NCBI GenBank assembly: GCA_023078685.1
Contig: JALGAS010000007.1
Span: 2,418,001 to 2,482,000, forward strand
DNA length: 64,000 nucleotides
Direction: 5' to 3'
DNA from: Neopestalotiopsis rosae
Lineage: Eukaryota; Ascomycota; Sordariomycetes; Amphisphaeriales; Sporocadaceae
Made by a program: the position numbers and the translations under genes. The notes below the pieces were generated by a model that saw only the letters and a program-made list of their open reading frames with translations, was not told where the DNA came from and ran no database searches. Below, one piece after another: positions 45,008 through 55,462 of the stretch (position 1 is its first letter; each line of letters opens with the position of its first letter).

Positions 45008-46463
45008 ATGAACGGACAAAAAGACGTCGATCATGTTTCTGAAGCATGGCAGACACTTTCCAACTACTTGCCGCCCGTGAATACGGACCGTGACTACTGG
45101 TGGCAGCTCACAGGGCGCCATGTAGCTGCCTTGGTCGAAGCGGCTGGGTATCCTATCGAGAAGCAGTATGAAGCATTGATATTTCACTATCATTGGACGG
45201 TGAGTCTTGTCAACAATTTATTTCTGTATAATAGATACTGATGTCTCCAAGGTTCCATACATGGGCCCTGCGCCCAAAGCCGATGGTACACCGGCAACTT
45301 GGAAATCACTGCTTGGGCTCGATGGCAGCCCCATTGAATACTCATGGAAATGGAACACGACAAGATCTGAACCTGATGTACGTTATGTCACGGAGCCTAT
45401 CGGTCAACATCCTGGAAGTCATCTGGATCCTCTCAATCAGCATGCACTGCGCGAGCTTCTACAGCGCTTCTCGAAGAACATGCCGTCCTCGAATATGAAC
45501 ATGAGCTGGGTCAATCACTTTTTCGCCAGGCTTTATGACCACGACAACACTCGGTACATTCAGGAGGCAGCCGCTGGATCTTCGAGGAGCACAGCCACGA
45601 GTGTGCAGCTGGGTACCGAGTTTCTGCGCAGGGGCATCGGTTTCAAGACTTATTTCTTCCCGCGCAAGCTCGGCCAGGTAGACGACATCTCAATCTCTCA
45701 ATACGATGCAAGCATGAGCCAGCTTGACGTCGACGAAAACGCCTGGGACGCTCGCAAAGCTTTGGTCGAATTTCTAGAGACCAATCCGGAAGGCAAGTCT
45801 CTTCGACCTTTCTCCTTGGCAGTTGACAACGTCGCACCCCCTCAATCGCGTCTAAAGTGGTACTTCCACACTCTTCACACCAGTATCGACTCTGTCAGGG
45901 AGATCATGACCCTCGGCGGTCGCATCAACGGAATGGACAAGCAACTGGAAGAATTGGAGGACCTCATCAGGGTAGTCGCAGGACTTGCATCCGACTTCCC
46001 GACGAATGCCGAGATCCCGCTGCCCAAAAAGTCCGACGTCTACGACCAGAGCGCCAAGGACAACTTTGGCGAGCTCGAAGACGTCTTGACGGGCTACCTA
46101 TACTACTTTGACATAGCTCCGGGCCAGGGCAAGCTGCCCGAGGTCAAGTGGTTCATACCGTCGCGACACTACGGACCCAACGACCGCGAGCTGGCATCGG
46201 CGCTGGGCGCGTGGATGGAGGCGCGCGGTCGCGGCGCCTACAATGAGCCCTACATGAAGATGCTACACACGCTGTCCGCACACCGTGGACTCGGAGATGG
46301 CAAGGGCCTACAGACTTTTATTAGTTGTCTGTTCAAGCCCAGTGGGGATCTCGACATCACGACTTACCTCGGCGCCGAAGCATTTCATCCGGGCCGGGTT
46401 GCAAAGGTGACAAAGCCCAACGGTCGATCTCCTCGGGCAACGTTGCGCCGCGGGGATGATTAG
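45008..46463 (+). CDS. DMATS-type aromatic prenyltransferase
   Basis: Two exons, 45008-45199 and 45252-46463, give 467 aa, normal for fungal ABBA prenyltransferases. The N-terminal DYWWQLTGRHVAALVEAAGY, the IEYSWKWN strand, GFKTYFFPRK, FLAVDN-like (FSLAVDN) and RLKWYFHT blocks are the usual family landmarks. RLKWYFHT and KTYFFP include the basic residues that bind the pyrophosphate. The enzyme should attach a dimethylallyl group to an aromatic intermediate. In shamixanthone biosynthesis XptA/XptB do this on a benzophenone/xanthone. It is the last cluster gene on the right by my reading. Confidence 0.93.
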
Positions 46464-46885
46464 AAATGTCGGAATGGTGACTTTATTCGGACCACGGCTG
46501 TTTAATTGTTTTTATTAGTATAGATTATTTCAAGTACAGTTGTCAAGCTTTCTTTCAGTAAATATCTTTTTTAGTTTCCCATCGTCAACTATCCCAGGCC
46601 TACTTCCGTTCTCGGTCGTTTCAAGACACTAACCGAAGACGTCCGGGTTTTGATGGTAGCCTCCATTTGAACCCTGGATCGAATGCGGGTCGGCCCAGGC
46701 TGGGACCGCGTGAGTGACCCAGAACCCTGCCTGCAAACTAAGTCGTAGAGCGATCACAGCTTGTCCCCCCCGACTTGTGCACAAAAAGTTCGTCACCCGT
46801 GCCTTTTCATACCTGATGAGATAGCTGATGAACCGTGCTCATCACTCATCACAACGTATTACTAACTATCCTGTAGCTAGACAGG
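46464..46885. other. Intergenic region between prenyltransferase and pseudokinase
   Basis: 422 bp. One TCG(N5)CGA string, TCGTAGAGCGA, lies at 46743-46753 and may be chance. No gene is seen. Confidence 0.45.
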
Positions 46886-49047
46886 ATGCCAGGCTGGAAG
46901 TTGACGAGAAGTAGGTCGGCCGCCTAGTTTGATCGTACATTTTGGCTGAATCTCACAACACAGAGCTGCCCAAGGAGCCTTACTACGTCAAGCCTGATGC
47001 CGAGGGCACCTGGTCCGATCCCAAAGAAACGCCAGATCTGTCTCCACCCGGTGTCTTGACAGTGACCTTGCATGATGGCGTGGGATTATCCATCCCAGAC
47101 CATCCCACGAGCTTCTTGGACCGGGACCCGGGCGTGGATCCTGTGGCAGAAAATATCTCAGCCTTGCAGAGCTACAGCGCAGCACCTCGAGGTCAAGACC
47201 TGCCTTACGCCGTTGTGGAACTGGAAAATTCGCACGTGTTCATCGAGGCGTCCGGAGGATCACCACAGGATCCTACCTGGCACGGAGAGCTACGACGCTA
47301 CAACCTGGATGTCTTCCGTGCTACTAACGTGAGAGTTCGCCTGTACCTCGCGACCGCGAGTTTCGCCCGCCCAGACTACTTTCTCGGCGAAGGAAAGGTA
47401 ATGCTATCGACGACGCTTGCTGTGCCTTGCGTGAAGTGGCTTCATCTCCAAGGCGGCACTGGAAAGCTTGGTGTTGGACTTCGATACGTCCAGGGCGACG
47501 CCCCTCCGCTGGAATCTTTCAAAAACTTCGGGGGCATCAAAGGAGCAGTGCAGCGAGTGTGCAGAGGAGATACGCGACTTCGCTACGCGCTCAAAAGAAA
47601 ACTAAAATCTTGTCGAGACTGCGTCGCCAGCCTGCCGCGTCAACCCTACCCAGAGATCGACAGCGCCTTTGTGGCTCCGCTTCTGAGCATATACGAGTCG
47701 CCCAGTGCCGTACATCTACTTTCGCCATTCATCAGTGGCGGGCACTTGTTCTATTACCTCCAGAGGGTGCAGCGTTTCGACCTCGCCACCGCCAAGTTCT
47801 ACGCCGCCGAGCTTGTGTGCGCCTTCGAGTATCTACACGGCTTAGGCGTCACTTGCCACGAGTTAAAGCCCACAGACATTCTACTCGATTCTCTAGGCCA
47901 CGTCGTACTCTGCAATCTCGAAAACTTGCAGGCCTTTAGTAGAGTCCCTAGAACTGCGGGGGCGCTAGAATATCCAGCTCCCGAACAGCTCATTGACGGA
48001 GTCCATACGCGAGCAGCCGACTGGTGGACACTTGGAGTCTTCTTATGCGAGATGGTAACGGGGTTGCCTCCATTCTACGCCGAGAGTACCGAGGAAGTCC
48101 GTCGCAATATCTTGTCTGGGGTTGTCGACTTTCCCGAGTCCGTTCCCCAGAGTACAAAGGTCCTCCTCCTTGCGTTGCTCCACCATGATCCAGAGCGACG
48201 TCTAGGAGCCGGTGGAGCTTCAGAAATCAAAGCCTCCCCCTTTTTCAAGGATGTGCATTGGTCGCAGCTTCTCGATCGAGGTTACGAAGCACCATTTAGA
48301 CCTCGCGAAGTTTTCATGCATTTTGCGCATCAGGTCGGACCAAGTCGGGCTAAAGCGTATGTCGGATTCTCGTACAAATCGTCAACCTTTCCACCACCGA
48401 AAAGGGAAGATTCATCAGACAACCAGACTACGCCTACCAATCTTGATCCCGAGACGTTCACATTAGACCAGGCCGTGAGAGCTGGCGATCAAAAGCTTAT
48501 AAAGGTCCTTATACAAAGCACAGGCCGTCTGGACGCCATTAAGGCGCTCGGTCGGGCGGTGGAGCAGGGCGATGGCGCCATTGTTGGCATCCTTTTAGAT
48601 GCCGGTGTCAACTGCGACTTTGAAGAGGCCGACCAGCCTGTTCCCCATAGTCCTGATAATTGTTGCGATTTCATAGGCTCCAGCTTAGAGCCGGCAGATT
48701 TCGAATCACCGCTGGTCAGGGCTGTAAAGCTGCACAAGCCTGATATCGCAAGGATGCTTCTTACGAGGGGTGCGGATCCTAACACTGCTTTCCACGACCT
48801 ATCGTATCCTTTGGAACACGACACACCTTCACAAGCGGCCTTCAAGTGCGGCAGAGTCGTGCAACTGGCAGCGAACCATGACAACGAGGAAATGGTGCAG
48901 TTGTTGCTTGACTATGGTGCTAGTATCGACATGGCGATGCCGGCATGGCATGGCCATCAATGCCCGCCCATCCCGAGGTCAGTATATCTGAAGACGATCT
49001 CGTTTCTGCGGCAGCAAGTGCAGAGGCGTAGAGACCGAACCATTTGA
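46886..49047 (+). CDS. YPK/SGK-like pseudokinase with C2-like N-terminus and C-terminal ankyrin repeats
   Basis: The start is set by a 25-bp first exon (46886-46910; MPGWKLTR..) joined to 46964-49047, giving 702 aa. The short exon restores the WKLTKKL-like beginning of fungal YPK1 kinases, and no in-frame ATG exists downstream before it. Residues about 37-185 are C2-like (PGVLTVTLHDG, GTGKLGVGL). Residues about 190-450 are kinase-like, but the glycine loop is lost, HRD reads CHE, KPEN reads KPTD and DFG reads NLE. APE and DWWTLGVFLCEMVTGLPPF remain, as does a YVGFSY tail resembling the AGC hydrophobic motif. Residues about 500-690 contain ankyrin-like repeats (ARMLLTRGADPN, VQLLLDYGAS). Catalysis is unlikely; a scaffold or regulatory role is inferred. 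Confidence 0.85.
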
Positions 49048-49354
49048 GTAGATTGGTATTAGAATGAAATACTTTTAAGTTGGGTTAGGTTTTGGTATTT
49101 TAAATTCAGTGATTTTATGCCTTTTATTAAATTTAATATTATAATTTATTATAATAAAAATAAGCGCTAAAGATTCAGTGTCCTTGTATAAGGTAAAAGT
49201 GAAAAGACATCCTACTTCAAAGTGATGCGAAAGGTAATTAAATATAAAATATTATACACTCTCTATATATTTATAATAGCAATGGAAGCGTGAATAATAC
49301 TCTTTATCCTGACGTACTGGGTAGATTAACCTAGGAACCTGCATTAATTTGTTT
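49048..49354. other. AT-rich stretch
   Basis: Strongly A+T-rich sequence (runs such as TTAAATTTAATATTATAATTT) unlike the surrounding DNA. It may be a repeat-induced-mutation-like relic or an AT-rich boundary. No gene is seen. Confidence 0.55.
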
Positions 49355-50008
49355 TCATACTATAATCAGTATATATTGACGAAGAGGGGTTCCTACCTGC
49401 CACGCATCGATGAGAACATAATTGGCGTCATCCGGTCCGTACAAAATACCGACCGCAACAATGTTATTCAGCCAGTAATAATCTGGATATCCCGTCTCGA
49501 AAACGATTCGAAGAATGATTCTTCCGTCTGACTGTGTTGGGCCGGCCGTTTGGATGTAGATATTTGCGCCATCATGCGTCTGCATGTGGTAGCGCGTATC
49601 CGGATGGAAACTGCCATTCAAGTCTTCAAAGCCCCAATCGGCGCCAAGATTCAAAAAGGTGCCTTTGAGACAAGAAGTATTAGCCAAGGAAACGTTAGAA
49701 CACTAGATCAATTTCAATGAATGGAGGAACGGGCGTGAGAGTCAGTTAGAATGATTACCATTGAGCCTGGGGCCTAGAAAGGATCCTCCGGTGATGGGGT
49801 AAACAGTGCGGTGGTTGAAAGGACTTGTGCCAAAGTCAATACCATCAGAAATAGTAACGTTAGCTGTATACAGAAAGGTGTAAACAGGTGCAGTAGGCGT
49901 TGTTGTGTCAAATTGTTGGCGTGTGGAATGCAGAGCCGTGAATCTAGGGCTAGCATGTACATGCTGAGTGCCTAGAAAAGCCAATAACAAATTATGGACA
50001 ATCTTCAT
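49355..50008 (-). CDS. Secreted DUF3237 family protein
   Basis: Two exons, 50008-49759 and 49662-49355, give 185 aa. The last about 13 codons may instead be an intron, since CAG-GTAGGA follows IDAWQ. An N-terminal signal peptide (MKIVHNLLLAFLGTQHVHA) precedes the DUF3237 pattern: GIDFGTSPFNHRTVYPITGGSFLGPRLNG, then GADW and TRYHMQTHDGANIYIQTAG. The family forms a lipocalin-like beta barrel; its function is unknown. It is divergent from a secretory lipase. Confidence 0.8.
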
Positions 50009-50657
50009 GTTTTATTAGGTCGAGTGCAACTTAGATAATCGGCGAACAGGTGCACTTGAGCCTTTCCTGATCTCGCCCCCTCAAAGGACTTTATAGCTGG
50101 TAAACTGTCGAATATGAAAATGCCGAGGTCTCAGTAACCGGTGCTTGTTTTCAACAACATGTCTTGACAGTAATATCACGGTAGTGATCAAAGAGATTTC
50201 ACATGATATTCTGACTCACGTGGTCATAATAACAGCTCAATAATCAAACATCTCGATCTTGTCGCCGATCCTCGACCCCAGATCTCCAGATGTGTTGCCC
50301 CAAGTTTGGGGAAATTGGGATTTCTTCTCCCTTCTTGGTATAAGCCCACCATGGGGCCCTGTATTAGCGCTTGATATGCTGGCTACTATAGCCGCGCTCT
50401 TACACTTACCCGATTGAGCATTTGCCCCAAGCCATCCGTAAACTCTGTGATTCTATATGTCAACGTCTAATTGAAATTCACAGCATCTTGAAGGTGGTAT
50501 GGTATCTCGGCAACGTTGCTCGGCAAAGCTTTTCGGCAAATATTTGATGACGATATGCAAGCGAAAGGTTTGTATTAAAAAGCGTAGAAGAAAGACAATG
50601 TTCTGAATATTCAATTTGGATATCTCTCATCAAATCTACATCATTCCGATCGTCACG
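50009..50657. promoter_or_regulatory. Bidirectional region between DUF3237 and lipase genes
   Basis: 649 bp without a gene. TTATAGC near 50088 is a weak TATA candidate for the DUF3237 gene. Confidence 0.4.
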
Positions 50658-52025
50658 ATGTGGACTCCCACTCTTCTGCTCACTGTTCTGTCCTTGTTGT
50701 CCACAGTCATCGGTCAGGATGCCAGTGATTGTGACAGCACCTGCCAAGCCACGTTCGAGGCGGCTTTGGCTGAGGAGCAAAGCACTTGGGCCACTACGGA
50801 CATATTGAGCGATTCGTTTTATTCGACGCCTTCAAACTTTTCTGGGTCCAAACCAGGCGATGTACTACGATGGCAAGAAATCTCGTCGGGTATGCTGGCC
50901 ACAAACTGGTCTAGCATTCCGACCGGAATGTCGCTGACTCGTATGATGTACGTGTCCGAGGACATTGATCGCAACCCCATTCCTGCTACCGCCTTCATTC
51001 TTTTGCCATATTCTCCAGCTTCATTCACAGAACCCAATGCCACCGTTTTTCGAACCATTGCCTGGGCACATGGGACGGCTGGAAGATCTCGACAGTGTGC
51101 TCCCAGCAACAACCGGGAGCTGTGGTATGGGTGGGAGGCTCCCTTCTTCTACGCCGCCAATGGATACGCCGTCATAGCAACAGATTACGCTGGTCAAGGC
51201 TCTGATGTGCCCGGAGGCTTTCACTATGAAGCCGGCTACATCCACGCAGCCGACGTCGCGTACTCGGTCGTTGCGGCCAGACAGATGATGGGACACCTCT
51301 TGTCGGAGGATTGGGTCGTTGCTGGGCACAGCGAGGGCGGAATGACAGCGTGGCGGACGAATGAACGCCTTGCCATGCCTGGTCAGGAAGAGCTTCTCAA
51401 GGCGGGAAACTTTCTTGGTGCTCTCTCAGCCGCTCCTGCACTGCGACCGTACGATTTGATTCCCAAATCGATCGAGCTAGCCGGGGACGGACCTCTGGGC
51501 GACGTGGTGTCAGTCAATCTTTTGCAGAGCTTGTCGCTCATATACGACGATCTCGATATCAACGACTATGTCACCAACTACACCAAATCACTGCTCCCCC
51601 TGATCGATCAGGGATGTTTGATTACTGGAGAGATCATGTTCCAGAACCTGACGACTGCCGAGATTTACAAGAACACGTCGTGGCTCACCAGCCCACAATT
51701 CGCAGATTGGCAGACCAGATTCAATGGCGCTGGGCCCCATGAGCTCGCGGCGCCCATGCTGGTGGCCCAAGGATTGAACGACACTTTGACCTACGCAGAG
51801 AACACGCAGGACGACTTCAATCGTACGTGCAGTACATACACGAATTCGACGGCTCAACTGTTCTTGGTACCGGGCCTTGGTCATGACCCTGCTTTCCAAG
51901 CCGCGCAAGGTTATTACATTGCTTGGATCTCGGAGCGATTTGCTGGCGCGGAGCTTGAACCGGGCTGCAGTATACTCACTGCGGCTCCGACAAATGATAG
52001 ATATCAGGAAGGACAGTTGGGTTAG
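50658..52025 (+). CDS. Secretory lipase (fungal LIP family, alpha/beta hydrolase)
   Basis: Single exon starting at the ATG at 50658 (MWTPTLLLTVLSLLSTVIGQ); the in-frame codon at 50616 is only a TTG. About 455 aa with a signal peptide of about 20 residues. The nucleophile elbow GHSEGG, an acid candidate in GLNDTL and a histidine in PGLGHD complete a catalytic triad in the order of the family. AWAHGT and YAVIATDYAGQG are typical of the LIP group. It should hydrolyse esters outside the cell. It does not look like a cluster gene. Confidence 0.9.
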   Translation: MWTPTLLLTVLSLLSTVIGQDASDCDSTCQATFEAALAEEQSTWATTDILSDSFYSTPSNFSGSKPGDVLRWQEISSGMLATNWSSIPTGMSLTRMMYVSEDIDRNPIPATAFILLPYSPASFTEPNATVFRTIAWAHGTAGRSRQCAPSNNRELWYGWEAPFFYAANGYAVIATDYAGQGSDVPGGFHYEAGYIHAADVAYSVVAARQMMGHLLSEDWVVAGHSEGGMTAWRTNERLAMPGQEELLKAGNFLGALSAAPALRPYDLIPKSIELAGDGPLGDVVSVNLLQSLSLIYDDLDINDYVTNYTKSLLPLIDQGCLITGEIMFQNLTTAEIYKNTSWLTSPQFADWQTRFNGAGPHELAAPMLVAQGLNDTLTYAENTQDDFNRTCSTYTNSTAQLFLVPGLGHDPAFQAAQGYYIAWISERFAGAELEPGCSILTAAPTNDRYQEGQLG

Positions 52026-52576
52026 TTTTACTTGGAACTCATTGCATTGAGTCCGATCGTTGTTCTCAGCTGTGGAGTGGCCATTGGTGGCTCGCATTAT
52101 ATACGCAAGCTCCCCACTAAGGTTAGGTCAATCATTCCTTAGCTCTTCGCAGCCGAATACTGCTGGGGGCGGTTGGCCGCTCACTCAGTTTTAGTGATTC
52201 GCCATATTGAATTCAATTGTATAGTCTCTGTTGTAAGCATAATGGGTCTCCAGGCAATGCTCTATTTCTTGATTTAAGATCTGTGACATTATCGTGTCGT
52301 ATACTTTTTTCTTTCCTTTTCTGAGCAGGATGTTTGTCAGATTCTAAGGCTGTTCATGTTAACCGCCAAAACCGTGCGGGGGATGTCAGATTCTAGCCTT
52401 AGAGCATTTCTTACGTGCATGCCACATGCGGCACGGTATCATCCTGCGCTAGAGCTTCTGAAGTTGCACTTTCCAAATCCAAGACGTCCAATCGTGGCGC
52501 CTTCTTCCTGCTCGATATTGGATGCCCCAGGACAATCTCCCTTGAAATTTGGAGCTGCGCATTTCTGAAACTCAAG
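52026..52576. other. Intergenic, no gene seen
   Basis: 551 bp between the lipase and the HET-domain gene. I see nothing notable. Confidence 0.45.
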
Positions 52577-54839
52577 ATGCTCTGCGATCGCTGCACCTAC
52601 ATCTTCCAGAATCTAGAAACGCTCCCTGCACGATCGGAGAAGATTCCACACCATGCTGACAGTGCAAGTTTCAAGGCAGCCATCATGGCCGGCTGCTTTA
52701 CCTGCATGGCTCTCGCGTCAGAGATCGATGACGCGGTAACTAAGTTGAATGACCCCGCGACAGCCTCTCGCACCTACTGGAAGCCCTTGAAATTTGGGCT
52801 TCCTAGGTTCGGTATGTTTTGGGTCGCCGCCCGAGATGGCGTCAAGCGAAGCGGCGTACGGGAAATCTATTTGGTGCCGTCAAAAGGTCCGTGATCCGAT
52901 GTTTCTGTCGCGAGAAGAGTGTTTCTCTGTCCTTTTGCAGGCTTGTAGTAATCGCGGTCAGGCATCTAGAAATCGACCGATCCCTGGCTTCTGACGACGT
53001 CGACGCCGGCAACAGGCCAGATTCGGCGATCCCGCAGATCAGTGAGTACTATTCTGATATCGAATCTCGAAAACTTGACCTGAATCCAATCCAGCATCAC
53101 GTCGGTTGTACGATTTGCCTAAGAAATGGCTACGCGAATGCACTCTTCATCATCCAAAATGCACAAGTATCAATGCATGGAAGACTCATGGAGTGCGGTA
53201 TCAACCTAAACGTCTGGTTGATGTTGGTGATGGCGACGAGAAGCAGTGGAAGCTCGTATTACGTGATGATGATGATTCAGGTGGTGATCATTATCAATAT
53301 GCAACTTTGAGCCACCGATGGAGCCCAAATCAGCAGGTTCTTCTGCTCGAATCCAATTTGCAGGAATTCCGGCGTGGACAACCAGTAGCGAGCTTGCCGC
53401 AGACCTTTCAGGACGCAATTTCGGCGGCACTCAATCTAGGTATCAGATACATCTGGATTGATTGCTTATGCATAATTCAAGACTCCAAGGCAGATTGGAA
53501 GACTGAAAGCCTTGAGATGCGCAGAGTCTATTCGCATTCGATTCTGAACCTGTCTTCTACGGGTGCCGCGAACAATTCGTTCGGGTTTTTGGACAACCTT
53601 GAAAACCCCCTCTCGCTCCCTCAAGTCCAACCACTTTGGGCACATGGACATAAGGGTCCTTGGCGGGTGGTTGATCCTTTTTTCTGGTGGGCGGAAGTGA
53701 CCAAGACGCCGCTGATAAAGCGCGGCTGGGTATTCCAGGAGCGCTTTCTCGCTCCTCGGGTACTCCATTTTGGTGCACAGCAGATGCTGTGGGAGTGCGC
53801 GACCCTGGACGCCTGCGAAACCTTTCCCGATGGTCTCATTGACCTTACGTGGAGTGCCGGTCATACTGGTTTCAAAAGGCTTGATGCTTTCCTTTCCACA
53901 ATGGCAGAGAATCTGCTCGACATTTCATCAGCGGCTGGCCTTCCAGAACCACGCACAGACAATGCAACCACAGAGAATACCGTATTACACGACAAATTAT
54001 TGCAGCATTGGTGCGACACGGTCGAGTCTTATACCCGAACCGGCTTGACCATAGATAACGACAAGTTGATCGCTTTTGCCGGCGTCGCGGAAATGATGTC
54101 GGGACTTTACAAGACGCTCGGCGAAGAGTCTTCCGGCTATGTGGCAGGCATGTTTTCACACCACCTGTTGCTGATGCTCGAATGGCACGCACATTCTCCA
54201 TGGACAATTGGGAATCGGTTTGAAACTTCGGGGTCAAGACCATCCGGGTATCGTGCACCCAGTTGGTCATGGGCCAGCATTGATGGCCGAATATTCTACG
54301 AGTTCCTTCCGGGCATCATTAGTCTGCAGGAAAAGTCTACGCTTTACCGCAAAGAGCTGACATGGCAAGGCTATAGAAAAGGTCTATACTACCCAAAGGA
54401 GCACATAGGGTGGATGCCTTTAGTGTCTGACTTGACAGCACAAGTCCAACCTACTACAGGGTCACCCTTTGGGCAAATATCAGGGGGAAGCCTCCGTATC
54501 CGCGGTCAAATCGTTCCAATGACAACTATCAAGGACCCGAGACTTTCGGCTCTCTTGTATGAGGATCCACCATTCGGTCCCAACCAGGACATGCGTAGCG
54601 CATATGGTTTGCCTCTGCGTTGCATAGATTTGATCACATCCGAAAGGGAAAGATCGTGGTGGATCACGGGGCTCATGATTCGGCCAGTAGACGAGCATCG
54701 CAAGACATATCAACGGTGCGGTCTGTTCTTCATTCCTTCTTCTCGGGGGCTTCAGGCATTGGGTATCGAAACGAGCGCAGATCGCAGCGAGGTCAAATAC
54801 TCGGATGTCACGATAGTCGATCATATCGAGATCATCTAA
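52577..54839 (+). CDS. HET-domain (heterokaryon incompatibility) protein
   Basis: The start at 52577 (MLCDRCTYIFQ) is the usual beginning of these proteins. Two introns are needed: one between about 52812 and 52948 (boundaries unsure) and one at 53042-53094. The third exon gives the HET core: YATLSHRWS, LPQTFQDAISAALNLGIRYIWIDCLCI, then SKADWKTESLEMRRVYSHSILNLSSTGA. The C-terminal part has RGWVFQERFLAPRVLHFG, LIAFAGVAEMM and the YRAPSWSWASIDG block. Such proteins drive self/non-self recognition and cell death in filamentous fungi. Total length is close to 700 aa. Confidence 0.85.
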
Positions 54840-55462
54840 CAACTGGAGTTTTGGATGCATAGGCATTTATTCTCAAGATTTTATAGCACATACTGCCACA
54901 GCCAATGCTGATGTATTTGAGATTTCGACCTTAGAACATGCAGTGTAAATTTGACGATAGCATGAACAAATTCGGCTTATACCTGTGCGTCTGTCTAGGC
55001 TCTGGGATCCTCGATCTTGTTGTGTAATAATCGGATTGTGGCCTTGACTGAAACTATGACTTGGAAAGTCAAATTCAAGTAGAGTATCTGCATTTTCATC
55101 TTACCATCTCAGCGGTAGAATTCGACTAAATCTTGCAGTTCAAATGGTTATCGCAATCATTGATGGGACATCAAATGCAGTCGACAACGCCTAAAACAAA
55201 CAGTACATATTATGCTAGGTACTCCAAGCAAACAGCGGAACCGTCCGCATCTTCCCCACTAAAAAGTTGCGACAACCGCTAGCTTTTGACAACGCCGACG
55301 GTTCCATTGGATCGCCGCTAGAAACGTAAATTTGAATATGACCTCAAATCAACCTCGCAACTAGAAACCCGACCAAAAGATTCGCGACACAACCTTTTTC
55401 GTACTCGCTCAATCTACATTGTACAATTCAATCTCACCGCCTTACTTGCACGAACAAGAACG
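54840..55462. other. Intergenic, no gene seen
   Basis: 623 bp upstream of the heme lyase gene. I see no convincing coding or RNA signal. Confidence 0.45.

Noticed and set aside
46743..46753. TCGTAGAGCGA as an AflR-type site placing the pseudokinase in the regulon
   Set aside because: TCG(N5)CGA occurs by chance about every 4 kb, and this copy lacks the finer consensus; the TCGGA excess is absent there.
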